64,000 nucleotides of DNA, taken from positions 372,001 through 436,000 of the forward strand of contig NZ_VCBX02000002.1 of NCBI RefSeq assembly GCF_005938745.2, read 5' to 3'. Source of the stretch: Rhodococcus sp. KBS0724 (GTDB lineage: Bacteria > Actinomycetota > Actinomycetes > Mycobacteriales > Mycobacteriaceae). Below are positions 7,470 through 16,164 of this stretch, piece by piece; position 1 is the first letter of the stretch, and each line of letters opens with the position of its first letter. The translations under genes were made by a program, and so were the position numbers. Below the pieces are notes generated by a model. That model ran no database searches. It worked only from the letters and a program-made list of their open reading frames with translations, and had not been told where the DNA came from.

Positions 7470-8321
7470 CTATCTATCGGGATGAACGTCCCGTCTGATT
7501 CGCTCTGACCGGGCAGAATTAAGCGATGGCAAGATCCGTTGATAGCCTGCGCTTGAGATTCTTGTCACGATGTCGATTAGGCGCGCGTCGTTGCCCACCA
7601 GGATGCGAGACCTTCCTCGTTCGACCCCGCGTAGGATGATGCGGGCAGCAACGTCCGGTTCGGTTCTAGCGATGTTCTTTTCGAACGATTCAATTACCGA
7701 AACCCTGTCCAGTGCGGCGGCCATCCGCGCGCTGCGCGCGATCGACGTCTTGACGCCTCCGGGGAAGACACAGGTCACCTGAACTTGAGGGTGGCTGATT
7801 AGCATTTCCTGGCGTAGTGACTCCGTGAATCCTCGTACGGCGAATTTTGCCGAGTTGTATGCGGCGTACCCCGGAGCTGCCATAAGACCAAATGCCGATG
7901 ACACATTGACTATTTTTCCGTGATCGGATCGAATGATCAAGGGTAGAAACGCTTTCGATGCGTTAACTACACCCCAAAAGTTCACATTCATCACATGTTC
8001 GATGTCCGTGAACTCCGAGTCGAGAATGTCTCCGGAATACAGGATGCCCGCGTTGTTGAATATTGCATCCACGCGGCCAAACTTTTCCGAAGTTTCCACT
8101 GCGCACGCATGCATCGCAGTCCGGTCTGTCACATCAATGCCTGAGAGTAGGCATGAACCAGGTTGCACTCCAATAATTTTCATGGTTTCGTCCAGCGAAG
8201 CTTGGTCGCGATCGAGTAAAGACAGTAAGGCTCCTTGCCTGGCTAATTTGATTGATAATTGTCGTCCGATTCCCGCACCAGCACCTGTCACAACGACCAC
8301 CCGGCCTGCAAAGTAATTCAC
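7470..8321 (-). CDS. Short-chain dehydrogenase/reductase
   Basis: This is a classical SDR of 283 residues. The cofactor-binding motif TGAGAGIG is at residues 12-19, NNAG at 89-92, the catalytic serine in VNVSS near 141 and YNSAK (Y155, K159) follow in the standard order. The Asp at the end of the second strand (LLDRD) favours NAD(H). The extended C-terminal part (VESFEKN...ARTEPDVAARIILRGVERGRSRILVGNDARLI) is typical of SDRs that act on lipophilic or acyl substrates in mycolate bacteria. The substrate cannot be deduced. It lies upstream of the PAS-type gene on the same strand and may share its transcript. Confidence 0.85.
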   Translation of the reverse strand: MNYFAGRVVVVTGAGAGIGRQLSIKLARQGALLSLLDRDQASLDETMKIIGVQPGSCLLSGIDVTDRTAMHACAVETSEKFGRVDAIFNNAGILYSGDILDSEFTDIEHVMNVNFWGVVNASKAFLPLIIRSDHGKIVNVSSAFGLMAAPGYAAYNSAKFAVRGFTESLRQEMLISHPQVQVTCVFPGGVKTSIARSARMAAALDRVSVIESFEKNIARTEPDVAARIILRGVERGRSRILVGNDARLIDIVTRISSAGYQRILPSLNSARSERIRRDVHPDR

Positions 8322-8771
8322 GCATACACAATATCGAGGGAAGCGCTGATGCTCGGATTGAGAAATTGTGAGATTGCGAACCTAGCTCACCGCGAACCGA
8401 AACCATCGACTCATCCACCGAAGGAGTTCCGTGCTCGTATGCTCTGAACTGGAATCTCGCGATTGGCGTTCGGGGTCAGGAGGTTGTACCCGCTTCGCTG
8501 ACTCGTAGGATGGTCAGGTCAAGTTGCCTGTGAGGCCGCCTACAGGCGGTGTGAGGTCTGAACAAGCTCAGTGACACCTCGAGAAATGCTGTGCGCTGGC
8601 CGCACGACGACTGTGGCGCTGCGTTTAGGATTGGCACGGAGACGAAGTGCTGACGGTATCGGCCACGCTATCGGGAGGCATTCCAGCGTCGACGGATATA
8701 GCTGCTCTAGTCTGCTGTCAGCTGTTGCGGCAGTATGCTTCGTGTTGGTTCTGCTCAAGTTTCGGTCGTAT
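8322..8771. other. Intergenic stretch, no gene supported
   Basis: About 450 bases between the SDR start and the end of the sulfur operon. Open frames on both strands here are short and lack ribosome binding sites. A weak hairpin (GAGGCCGCC/GGCGGTGTGAG type) near 8531-8553 could serve as a terminator; otherwise I see nothing definite. Confidence 0.35.
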
Positions 8772-9635
8772 CTACCCGGCTCCGACGACTAGCGGGGCGT
8801 TTGCGTCGAGGACCCATTCGTTGAGCGAGCCGTCGTACACAGTGACATTGCGGTACCCGAGCAATGTGAGGGCGAAGGCGTCCAGGCTCGCTGAAATTCC
8901 GCCTCCGCAGTAGGTGATCACAAGTTCATCCTGACGTGCTATTGCGTCGAATTGTGTTGTCAGTGCGAGAGTGCCGGTCTGAGGGGCGAGCAGGTCCGCA
9001 GCGGGCACCGAGACGGATCCTGGTATGCGACCCGGGCGGCCACGAAATCCGCTGTCGACTTCAGGGTTTTCCGGAGGTAAGGCGCACACGAGCGTTCCGG
9101 GCAGTTCCCCGTTCACGACGGCGAGTACAGCGGATCGGTCGACGAAATACCCGTCCTGTGGATCTGCGACAAAGGTTCCGGCGTCGACCGGTGCTGCGGG
9201 GCCTGACTCCAGCGTGTGACCGGCCACTTTCCACGCCTGCAGGCCACCGTCGAGCACCGCGACTCGGTCGTGGCCGAAGGAGCGGAACAACCACCACAGG
9301 CGCGCGGAGAACGCATTGATCGCATTGTCGTACAGCACGACTCGGAAGTTCGGGCTGATTCCGAGTGTGCGTGCAGCCGCCTGGAATCGGTCGGAATCAG
9401 GGCGGGTGAACACCAGTTGGGCGTCGGGGGAGGAAAACGCGCCGAGCACATCTGCGAATCTTGATCCCGGGATATGCTGGCGTTCGAAGTCGTCTCGGCC
9501 ACTGAGCCATTCGACCCCGCCGCCGTTGCGGGCGACACTCAGCACTGTGGTGTCGACTGTGATGATGTCCCCTTCCTGCAGTGCTGTCGCAAGCCAATCG
9601 GCGTCGACGAGCGCGGGTATTTCGTTGACACTCAT
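8772..9635 (-). CDS. Two-domain rhodanese-type sulfurtransferase
   Basis: The 287-residue protein has tandem rhodanese domains. The inactive N-terminal domain contains HIPGSRF and YDNAINAFSARLWWLFRSFGH...VLDGGLQAW; the catalytic C-terminal domain contains RIPGSVSVPAADLL and the active-site loop TYCGGGISAS with Cys243, then LLGYRNVTVYDGSLNEW. The loop CGGGIS differs from the CRKGVT of thiosulfate sulfurtransferases and the CGSGVT of mercaptopyruvate enzymes but keeps the cysteine. It is the last gene of the sulfur operon, with an ATGA overlap to the upstream monooxygenase. A role in handling sulfite, sulfide or persulfide released from an organosulfur compound is inferred from the neighbours. 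Confidence 0.85.
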   Translation of the reverse strand: MSVNEIPALVDADWLATALQEGDIITVDTTVLSVARNGGGVEWLSGRDDFERQHIPGSRFADVLGAFSSPDAQLVFTRPDSDRFQAAARTLGISPNFRVVLYDNAINAFSARLWWLFRSFGHDRVAVLDGGLQAWKVAGHTLESGPAAPVDAGTFVADPQDGYFVDRSAVLAVVNGELPGTLVCALPPENPEVDSGFRGRPGRIPGSVSVPAADLLAPQTGTLALTTQFDAIARQDELVITYCGGGISASLDAFALTLLGYRNVTVYDGSLNEWVLDANAPLVVGAG

Positions 9636-11032
9636 GCTGTATGCCCCGCTAGATTGTGGGCACGCCGGCCAGGATGGTCGACTGGCAACTGGGGGCCGGT
9701 GCCGGTCAATTTCTCCCGCAGCGTGCTTGGACTCGAATGGTCTGCGTCGGGCGTTTCGAGCAGTCCGCGTGCGCGCAACTCGGGCACGACGTACTGCACG
9801 AAATCGTTCAGGCTGTGCTGGCGCAGCATGTATGCGACGTTGAACCCGTCGACGCCGGTCTCGTCTCGGAACCGTTCGAGCTGGTCGACGATCTCGGAGC
9901 CGGTTCCTACCTGTACGTTTCCCTCTCCGCCGAATGCATAGGCACGTAGCAGGTCTCGTTTGGTGAAGCGGCGCCCGGACCGGCTCAGCCGGCGCAGGTA
10001 GTCCGCCGTGTGCTGGGATGTCTGTCCCTCGACAGGCAGGTCGTCGAGGTTGATCTCGCCGGTATTGGGCAGCGCATCTACGTCGATGCCTGCCCACTGC
10101 TTCAGCACGAACGCGGCGCTGCCCTCGTCGTGGTGATCGACGAAGTCCTCGTACTTGCGTTCCGCGTCTGCCCGTGTGGGGCCCACCACCGGAATGATCC
10201 GGGGGAGGAAGCGCAGGGATTGGGGGTCGCGACCGTGCTTCTCGGCACGATTGCGTATGTCGGACACCAGGAACGACGTCTCTTCCGCGCTGACCGCGTT
10301 GAGGTATACGACCTCGGCGTGAGTGGCCGCAAACTCACGACCCCTCTCACTGGATCCGGCTTGGAACAGGACTGGTGTACGTTGCGGAGACGGCGCGAAT
10401 ACGGGAATCCCCTGAACTGCGAATCGAGGGCCTCGATGGTCGACGGGCCGCACCTTGTCGGAATCGATGTACACCCCACTGTCCGCATCGAGGCGTATAG
10501 CGTCGTCATCCCAGCTGTCGTTCCATAATGCGTAGGCAACAGCGAGGAACTCGTCGCCCCGGTCGTAGCGGTCGTCGTGCTCGAGTAGGTCTGCGAGTCC
10601 GTGGTTGAGCGCTGCCTGACGGGCGTTGGTGGTCACCATGTTCCAGCCCACTCGGCCGCCGGTGAGGTGATCGAGCGTCGCAAACTTTCGGGCCAGACGA
10701 TAAGGGTGGTCGTACGTGATCGACGAGGTAACGACGAATCCGAGTTGTCGTGCTGCCCTCGACATCCCCGGAATCAGGTAGGTGGGGTCGATACGTGGCC
10801 CGAATCCCTGACGCAACTGATGTTCGTGTTGGGCGGGAATGTCCGAGCCGACCGAAGGCATGTCGGCGATAAACAGTGCCGTGAATCCGGCGTCTTCGAG
10901 TTGCCGAGCCAGTGCGTTCCAATAGCTGGGCTTCTTGAACAGTTCCGGCTCGAAGTCCGGATGGTTCCACAAGCCGCTGTCGGCGGCCGGGCCGGCCTGC
11001 TCGACGTAGGTGAGGGTAAACGGTGTGGTCAT
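9632..11032 (-). CDS. FMN-dependent monooxygenase, NtaA/SnaA/DszA type (second copy)
   Basis: This 466-residue protein is a class C flavin monooxygenase of the luciferase-like superfamily. Markers in order are SGLWNHPDF...YWNALARQLEDAGFTALFIADMP, YLIPGMSRAARQLGFVVTSSITYDHPYRLARKFATLDHLTGGRVGWNMVTT, and PQRTPVLFQAGSSERGREFAATHAEVVYLN. The family uses reduced FMN from a separate reductase to oxidise chelating amines (NTA, EDTA) or organosulfur compounds (DBT sulfone, alkanesulfonates). The adjacent ABC transporter and rhodanese favour C-S bond cleavage here. No flavin reductase gene is in the operon, so the reductase must be supplied elsewhere. It overlaps genes on both sides by four bases. Confidence 0.85.
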   Translation of the reverse strand: MTTPFTLTYVEQAGPAADSGLWNHPDFEPELFKKPSYWNALARQLEDAGFTALFIADMPSVGSDIPAQHEHQLRQGFGPRIDPTYLIPGMSRAARQLGFVVTSSITYDHPYRLARKFATLDHLTGGRVGWNMVTTNARQAALNHGLADLLEHDDRYDRGDEFLAVAYALWNDSWDDDAIRLDADSGVYIDSDKVRPVDHRGPRFAVQGIPVFAPSPQRTPVLFQAGSSERGREFAATHAEVVYLNAVSAEETSFLVSDIRNRAEKHGRDPQSLRFLPRIIPVVGPTRADAERKYEDFVDHHDEGSAAFVLKQWAGIDVDALPNTGEINLDDLPVEGQTSQHTADYLRRLSRSGRRFTKRDLLRAYAFGGEGNVQVGTGSEIVDQLERFRDETGVDGFNVAYMLRQHSLNDFVQYVVPELRARGLLETPDADHSSPSTLREKLTGTGPQLPVDHPGRRAHNLAGHTA

Positions 11033-12399
11033 GATGTCCTCACTCCTGCGTTCGTGCCGCGCCCGGGGTGGTTGTCGGGGAGACCTGGACCCCGGCCGGT
11101 GACCTTCTCACGCAAGGTTCCTGCGACGTATTCGGTCTGCACTCGGCCTCGCTTCTGCAACTCGGGAACGACATGGTCGACGAAGTCGTCGATGGTTCCG
11201 GGCTGGACGACCGATGCCACATTGAATCCGTCGGCACCGGTGAAATCGATGAACTCTTCGAGTTCGTCGGCAACATCTTCGGGACCGCCGATGGTCAGCG
11301 CACTGGTACCGAACGCGAAGACTTGGGCGAGTTCGTCACTGGACCAATCGCCACCGGGCTTCTGGCGCCGGAGCGATTCGACGAGACCGCGAGTGTCGGA
11401 CTTGGATGCGATGCCCAACAGTTTGTCCTCGCCGGCTTCGGCGAAATCGATGCCTGTCCATGCTCCGAGCAGCGTGAAGATTCCATCGGTGCTCGAGTAA
11501 CGCAGGAAGTCCTGGAATCGCTTGTGCGCGTCAGCTGTATCGGCCCCGACGATCGGTGTGATCTTCGGGAAGAACAGCACCGACTCGGGATCTCGGCCCA
11601 GTTTTTCGGCCCGCTGCCGGACGTCGTCGATGATGAACTTGGTGGCCTGCATGGTCGGGGTGTTCAAGAAAACCGCTTCGGCGTGCGCTGCAGCGAATTG
11701 TCGTCCCGTCTCTGAGCTTCCGGCTTGAAAGAGAAGCGGAGTGCGTTGGGGTGTCGGATCGACGGTGTGCACTCCCGGCACTGAAAACCATGTGCCGCGG
11801 TGCCCGATTCCCTGCACCTGGGAGGGGTCGGTGTACACGCCGGCGGCTTTGTCGATGACAACCGCGTGATCGCCCCAACTGCGTTCCCACAGTCCGTATG
11901 CGACGTCGAGAAACTCCTCGCCTCGGGCATACCGATCTTCGACGTCGACCTGGGTGGAATGGCCGTGCAACCGGGCGGCGCTGTCGAGATTCGACGTCAC
12001 GATGTTCCATCCGACGCGGCCCTCGGTGAGAAGATCGAGTGTCGAGAGGGTGCGGGCAACGGTGTACGGGTTTTCGTACGTCGTCGACACTGTGACTGCA
12101 AACCCGAGATGCTCGGTCACTTCGGCCATCGCCGGCACCAGATAGGTCGGGTCGTGGATCGGAACCTGAATCGCCCCGGTGAGCGCCGGCGCCGGGTTCC
12201 CTCGGTACACGTCGTAAAGGCCTAGCATGTCGGCGAAGAACACGGCGTCGAACCGGCCACGTTCGAGGGTACGGGCCAATCGGACCCAGTAATCGAGGCC
12301 GGTGAATTCGTGCGCGTGATCGTCCGGGTGTGCCCAGAGTCCGGGCGAGACAGTGGGGCCGTTGACGGTGACCGCGTTGAGGCGGATGCGTTTACTCAT
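11029..12399 (-). CDS. FMN-dependent monooxygenase, NtaA/SnaA/DszA type (first copy)
   Basis: The 456-residue protein is a paralogue of the next gene, with the same landmarks: SPGLWAHPDD...YWVRLARTLERGRFDAVFFADMLGLYD, YLVPAMAEVTEHLGFAVTVSTTYENPYTVARTLSTLDLLTEGRVGWNIVTS and PQRTPLLFQAGSSETGRQFAAAHAEAVFLN. The internal ATG (MSKRIRLNAV) overlapping the upstream stop (ATGA) is preferred to an upstream ATG nine codons earlier. Two dissimilar copies in tandem suggest two successive oxidations or two related substrates, as in desulfurisation pathways where one enzyme acts on the sulfone or sulfonate. FMNH2 must be supplied by a reductase not encoded here. Confidence 0.85.
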   Translation of the reverse strand: MSKRIRLNAVTVNGPTVSPGLWAHPDDHAHEFTGLDYWVRLARTLERGRFDAVFFADMLGLYDVYRGNPAPALTGAIQVPIHDPTYLVPAMAEVTEHLGFAVTVSTTYENPYTVARTLSTLDLLTEGRVGWNIVTSNLDSAARLHGHSTQVDVEDRYARGEEFLDVAYGLWERSWGDHAVVIDKAAGVYTDPSQVQGIGHRGTWFSVPGVHTVDPTPQRTPLLFQAGSSETGRQFAAAHAEAVFLNTPTMQATKFIIDDVRQRAEKLGRDPESVLFFPKITPIVGADTADAHKRFQDFLRYSSTDGIFTLLGAWTGIDFAEAGEDKLLGIASKSDTRGLVESLRRQKPGGDWSSDELAQVFAFGTSALTIGGPEDVADELEEFIDFTGADGFNVASVVQPGTIDDFVDHVVPELQKRGRVQTEYVAGTLREKVTGRGPGLPDNHPGRGTNAGVRTS

Positions 12400-13370
12400 G
12401 ACGTGGGAAGGAAGTCGGTGGTCCACGCGCCGTCGAGGACACTACGGTCGGTGACTGTTCCTTGCCTCAGCTGCAGCTCGTAAATCGCGTCCCAGCGTTT
12501 CTGTGTCTGCCAGCCGAATTGGTGAGTGTCTGCGTCGCCGCTCCAGATGTACGGTACTTGCGCTGCGAATTCGGCGACGATGTCCTCGATCGAACTGTCC
12601 TCGATGTAGGCGGAGAGGATGTCGGCGGCCTTCTGCGGCTCGTCCCGGATGAAGTCCCAGCCCTTGACTGTGGCAGCGACGAATTTCTTGACCAGTTCCG
12701 GATTGTCGTCGATCAACTTACGTGTGGTGAAAAGAACACTGCCGTAGTCATTTTCGGAGATCCTCGGAATCGTTCCGACCTCGATACCCTGCGCTGCAAG
12801 GGTGGCCGGGGTCGATGTTGCGTAGCCCTGCGCGACTGCATCGTTATCGGCTGCGAATGGAGCGTAGCTGCCCTGGAACTGAACCGGGCTTGCCTTGTCG
12901 AGATCGAATTCCTTGACGGTGAGTTCCCAGTCGCCCGAGGACGGTTGGGTGTAAACGGTGCGCCCGTTGAGGTCCGCGAGCGTCTTGATGTCGGCTCCGG
13001 CGTGATACACGTACACAGCAGGACTCTTCTGCAAGGTAGGCGCGAGAGCGACGACGTCGATTCCCTTCTCCCTCGCCTGCAGGAGCGGGCCACCGTACTC
13101 GAGGCCGAACTGTGCTCCGCCACCGGCGACGATCTTGACGCTCGACGCCTCGGTGCCACCAGGTTGCACTGTGACGTTCAGGCCGACGTCGTCGTAGTAG
13201 CCGTTTTCGAGGGCGATGTACGCACCTGCATTGGTGGGTTGGGCGAGCCAGTCCAAGGCGATGGTGACGTCGGTTCCAGAGTTGCTGGCGGTACTGCCAG
13301 CATCAGAGCACGCGGACAGAGTCAGTGCTGTCGCGAGAACGAGTGGAGCGAGCAGACGAATGCGCTTCAT
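12396..13370 (-). CDS. ABC transporter substrate-binding lipoprotein, SsuA/TauA/NMT1 type
   Basis: A lipoprotein signal (MKRIRLLAPLVLATALTLSACS, lipobox LSAC) anchors the 324-residue protein outside the membrane. The mature part has the nitrate/sulfonate/taurine-binding fold: VTIALDWLAQPTNAGAYIALENGYYDDVGLNVTVQPG, the glycine-rich KIVAGGGAQFGLEYGGPLLQAREKGIDVVALAPTLQ and the C-terminal lobe DNPELVKKFVAATVKGWDFI. Some members of the family bind thiamine-pyrimidine precursors, but the linked monooxygenases and rhodanese point to an organosulfur ligand. It follows the permease gene with a 56-bp gap and overlaps the first monooxygenase gene by four bases. Confidence 0.88.
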   Translation of the reverse strand: MKRIRLLAPLVLATALTLSACSDAGSTASNSGTDVTIALDWLAQPTNAGAYIALENGYYDDVGLNVTVQPGGTEASSVKIVAGGGAQFGLEYGGPLLQAREKGIDVVALAPTLQKSPAVYVYHAGADIKTLADLNGRTVYTQPSSGDWELTVKEFDLDKASPVQFQGSYAPFAADNDAVAQGYATSTPATLAAQGIEVGTIPRISENDYGSVLFTTRKLIDDNPELVKKFVAATVKGWDFIRDEPQKAADILSAYIEDSSIEDIVAEFAAQVPYIWSGDADTHQFGWQTQKRWDAIYELQLRQGTVTDRSVLDGAWTTDFLPTS

Positions 13371-13426
13371 GAGAGTTCTTTCGGGGCAGGGGTGTTACGG
13401 ATGTCGACCGGCAATATGAGCGCTGG

Positions 13427-14290
13427 TCAGGAGGTGGAGGACATTTCCGATTCATGCCAGGACGAGAGGAGAAGTCGGCCGAACCATTGAACGATTTGGA
13501 AGAACACGATTCCGAGTGCGGCACACGCGAGACCGGCGGCGAACAGGAGCGGTGTTTCGAAACGGCTCGCCGATTTAGTGATCAGAAAGCCGAGACCTGC
13601 GCGGCCGCTTCCGATTCCGGAAATGTATTCGGCGACGATGACGCCGATGACCGACATAGTGCTCGATACACGCAGGCCACCGACGATGTACGGCATGGAC
13701 GCGGGGATTCGAAGCCGCACCAGGGCTTGCCACTTCGACGCATTGAGCAGCGTGAACAACTCGACCATCCGTCTGTCTGCCGAACGTAAACCGATGAGCG
13801 TATTCGACAATACGGGCACGAACGCCATGATCGTGGCGATGATAACCACCGAAGTCTGGGTCACTCCGAACCAGATGATGATCAAAGGTGCCGTCGCGAT
13901 GCTTGGGATAGTTTGCAGCAGAATCGCATACGGGTAGGCGCTGAGCTCGATGATGCGGTGACTCGACAGCAGAAATGCGCCGAGGATCCCAACTGCTGCA
14001 CTGACCACGAACGCGATCACCGCCTCGGTTCCGGTGATGACGAACGCGGACAGGATCAGCCCGGAATTTTCCGTCGCCGCTTTCAGTACGTCCGACGGGG
14101 CGGGAAAAAGGTACTCGGGGATGTCACGAACCGTGCATACGACCTGCCAGAGAGTAATGACGATAGCGGCCAGCAGAAGCGGAAACACTATGGGAGCCCA
14201 GTTGATACGCCGCGAGGAGCGTCTACTGGGGCGTGCGTGTGCGGACTGCGAGGGTTTGATGGAGTCGGTGATCCCAATATTGGTGGTCAT
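13427..14290 (-). CDS. ABC transporter permease, SsuC/TauC type
   Basis: The 287-residue inner-membrane protein has about six hydrophobic helices (IVFPLLLAAIVITLWQVV first, LLFAAGLACAALGIVFFQIV last) and the BPD-transport motif around LRIPASMPYIVGGLRVSSTMSVIGVIVAEY with the EAA loop for ATPase contact. The region SIATAPLIIIWFGVTQTSVVIIA is typical of sulfonate/nitrate permeases. The chosen start (MTTNIGITDS) overlaps the end of the ATPase gene by four bases; longer frames upstream are the wrong-frame reading of that gene. Confidence 0.88.
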   Translation of the reverse strand: MTTNIGITDSIKPSQSAHARPSRRSSRRINWAPIVFPLLLAAIVITLWQVVCTVRDIPEYLFPAPSDVLKAATENSGLILSAFVITGTEAVIAFVVSAAVGILGAFLLSSHRIIELSAYPYAILLQTIPSIATAPLIIIWFGVTQTSVVIIATIMAFVPVLSNTLIGLRSADRRMVELFTLLNASKWQALVRLRIPASMPYIVGGLRVSSTMSVIGVIVAEYISGIGSGRAGLGFLITKSASRFETPLLFAAGLACAALGIVFFQIVQWFGRLLLSSWHESEMSSTS

Positions 14291-15087
14291 ATTGCTATCC
14301 GCCCGGCATTGTTCTCGAGCGCTGCAGAGATACGGGACACGCTCGCGGTGTATTCGGAATTGTTGCGTACCTGGTCGGCAGGAAGCGCGCCAACCGGATT
14401 GTCGAATTCGGCGACGACGCGGCCCGGCCGCGAGCCGAGGACGGTGATGCGAGTGGACAGGAACGCCGCTTCGAACACGTTGTGCGTCACGAAAACGACA
14501 GTGAGACCCGGCGTGTTCTGCCATATCTTCTTGATCTCGGCCTGCAGGTCCTGACGCGTGATTTCGTCAAGCGCACCGAAAGGTTCATCCATGAGCAGCA
14601 AACTCGGGTCGAGGGTGAGAGCACGGGCAATCGACACACGCATCCGCATACCGCCCGAGAGGTGGCGAGGCAGGTCACGGCTGCGGTCCGCGAGCCCGAC
14701 TACGTCGAGGGCGCGGTCGACGGCTGCGTTTATCTCCTTACGTGGGCGACCAGCCAGGCTCAAGGGTAAGGCGACGTTCCTGCGCACGGTAGCCCACGGC
14801 AAGAGCGTCGCGTCCTGAAAGACGTAGGCCAGTCTGCCGCTGCGCCTAGCCTGCTCAGGTGCACCGCCGAAGACGGTGACGTCGCCAGCTGTTGCGGTGT
14901 CGAGAGCAGCGATCAGTCGCAGGACAGTGGACTTGCCGGATCCGGACGCGCCCAGCAACGAGATGAATTCCCCGGCCGCAATATCGAGGTCGAGGCGCTC
15001 GAGTGCGATGGTGCCGGTGGAGAATGCCTTCTCCACACCGGACATGCTCACGACATGACGTGCGTGGGCGTAGCTGTCTGCAGTCAC
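14287..15087 (-). CDS. ABC transporter ATPase, SsuB/TauB type
   Basis: All nucleotide-binding motifs are intact in this 266-residue protein: Walker A GASGSGKST near residue 45, Q-loop FQDATLLPW, signature LSGGMRMRVSIARAL, Walker B LLLMDEPFGALD and the switch histidine VTHNVFEA. The signature has MR instead of the usual Q in LSGGQ, as in many SsuB/TauB proteins. It is the first gene of the six-gene sulfur operon. GGAGC lies just before the ATG, and a leader with a short Cys-containing reading frame and a hairpin precedes it, suggesting attenuation control. Confidence 0.9.
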   Translation of the reverse strand: MTADSYAHARHVVSMSGVEKAFSTGTIALERLDLDIAAGEFISLLGASGSGKSTVLRLIAALDTATAGDVTVFGGAPEQARRSGRLAYVFQDATLLPWATVRRNVALPLSLAGRPRKEINAAVDRALDVVGLADRSRDLPRHLSGGMRMRVSIARALTLDPSLLLMDEPFGALDEITRQDLQAEIKKIWQNTPGLTVVFVTHNVFEAAFLSTRITVLGSRPGRVVAEFDNPVGALPADQVRNNSEYTASVSRISAALENNAGRIAI

Positions 15088-15139
15088 TGGTTGCTCCTCT
15101 CTCGTCCACGTCGGCTCGTATTCGGTGCACGAGACGGTC

Positions 15140-15163
15140 CTCCACCCAGATGTGCAGGTGGAG
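15140..15163 (-). promoter_or_regulatory. Leader hairpin upstream of the sulfur operon
   Basis: On the minus strand a perfect 7-bp stem (CTCCACC pairing with GGTGGAG, ten-base loop) lies between the end of the putative leader peptide and the ATPase start, about 53 bases before the ATG. It could be one arm of an attenuator whose folding depends on translation of the leader peptide. There is no U-tract, so it may act by pairing with other leader segments or through Rho. Observed stem; function inferred. Confidence 0.45.
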
Positions 15164-15174
15164 CACAGTGGTGG

Positions 15175-15252
15175 TCACGCGAGAGTGTGTAGCTCTTGCC
15201 CCCTCAGTCCGGTTGTCGACCGAGAGCTGGATACGCACTGGTGAGCACGCAT
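15175..15252 (-). CDS. Putative 25-aa leader peptide of the sulfur operon
   Basis: A short reading frame starts with ATG and reads MRAHQCVSSSRSTTG, then LRGQELHTLA, ending 87 bp before the ATPase start. It carries one Cys codon followed by a run of Ser codons. Short leader peptides with Cys codons upstream of sulfur-assimilation operons act as cysteine-responsive attenuators in mycobacteria and are widespread in actinobacteria. Here ribosome stalling at Cys during cysteine shortage would favour expression of the transporter and monooxygenases. No strong Shine-Dalgarno is present, so translation may be leaderless. The peptide itself is unlikely to have a function. Confidence 0.5.
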   Translation of the reverse strand: MRAHQCVSSSRSTTGLRGQELHTLA

Positions 15253-15615
15253 CGGAGTAACGTCACCGCAAATTCCGGCAGGCATCAAAAACACACGAGT
15301 GCCTGCTGGAAGGAAACGATAGGCGGTGGTTTGTCCGAATGTAATGTCTGAAATCAGGCTGATCGGAATACTGGCCCGATCCGGATATCTCAGCTGTAGC
15401 AAAGTGGGGCCTTCCGATCGAGTCACGCATCTGACTGAAACTGGAGCGTTCCACCGCCTCCGTCACCGCGCTTCGGCCAGTGTTTACGCGGCGAACTCTG
15501 CCGGTTTTCAGGCCGTGCTTCGGGCTCTGGAAAATGACGAGGATTTCGTCGCGCATTTTCGGCAGGCGTGTTTCGAGTAGCGTGCTGCGATCGGGTAACG
15601 GATTGACCCATTGAC
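15253..15615. other. Divergent promoter region of the sulfur operon and the RES toxin-antitoxin genes
   Basis: About 360 bases with no supported gene. It must hold the leftward promoter of the sulfur operon and the rightward one of the antitoxin. A direct repeat of a TTGAC-type motif (ATTGACCCATTGACTTGG, then CTTGACCTGG, 15602-15635) lies at the antitoxin start and may be an operator; I see no other clear signal. Confidence 0.35.
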
Positions 15616-16164
15616 TTGGCCCATTCACTTGACCTGGTTGACCAAGGATGGTGGGTATTTGAGCACACCGTTGAAAAGGTCGTGGATGATCAGCTGGACG
15701 CCCTGGGGATGGCGGCCGAGCAGCTTGACGCCGACGACGCCAAGTACGTCGCTGCGGGTGTGAAGAACGTCTTGTCGAGCTTGCGTGCTCGCCGGGTATG
15801 GGAGAACCATATCGGTGCGATTCTCACCCACAAGCAGATGCTCGACGCAACGACCTGGTCGAAGCAAAACCTCAGCCAGGCGGTCAAGGACTCTCGCGTA
15901 CTGCGTCTCCCCGCTGCCGACGGAACGTCCGGGTACTGGTCCGGCGGTCTGACCGATTCCGCTCCGCATGTTCCGATCGCAGGAGTTAAGGAGGTCCTCA
16001 AAGCGTGGGCGTCGGCCGATGCGCAGCCGTGGACCATTGCATCGTGGATGTCGACGGAACAGGCAGAGTTGGGCGGACGAACGCCACGTGCGGCCCTGAT
16101 AGACGGCGACTATCCGTTGGTCGTGACGCTGGCTCGGCACTCGGCAGAAAGGCTGTCTGCGTGA
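15616..16164 (+). CDS. Antitoxin of the Xre/MbcA/ParS type (partner of RES toxin)
   Basis: The 182-residue cytoplasmic protein has a C-terminal part matching the toxin-binding domain of Xre/MbcA/ParS antitoxins: VLKAWASADAQPWTIASWM, then GGRTPRAALIDGDYPLVVTLAR, the equivalent of the family's LGGKTPLDAL...GDxxxVxxLA. The N-terminal region (residues about 20-90) is helical and probably binds DNA, with the GAILTHKQMLDATTWSKQNLSQAVKDSRVLRL segment HTH-like. Its TGA stop overlaps the GTG start of the next gene, the usual antitoxin-first order. The TTG start is the least certain point, since no strong ribosome binding site precedes it. Confidence 0.75.
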   Translation: MAHSLDLVDQGWWVFEHTVEKVVDDQLDALGMAAEQLDADDAKYVAAGVKNVLSSLRARRVWENHIGAILTHKQMLDATTWSKQNLSQAVKDSRVLRLPAADGTSGYWSGGLTDSAPHVPIAGVKEVLKAWASADAQPWTIASWMSTEQAELGGRTPRAALIDGDYPLVVTLARHSAERLSA

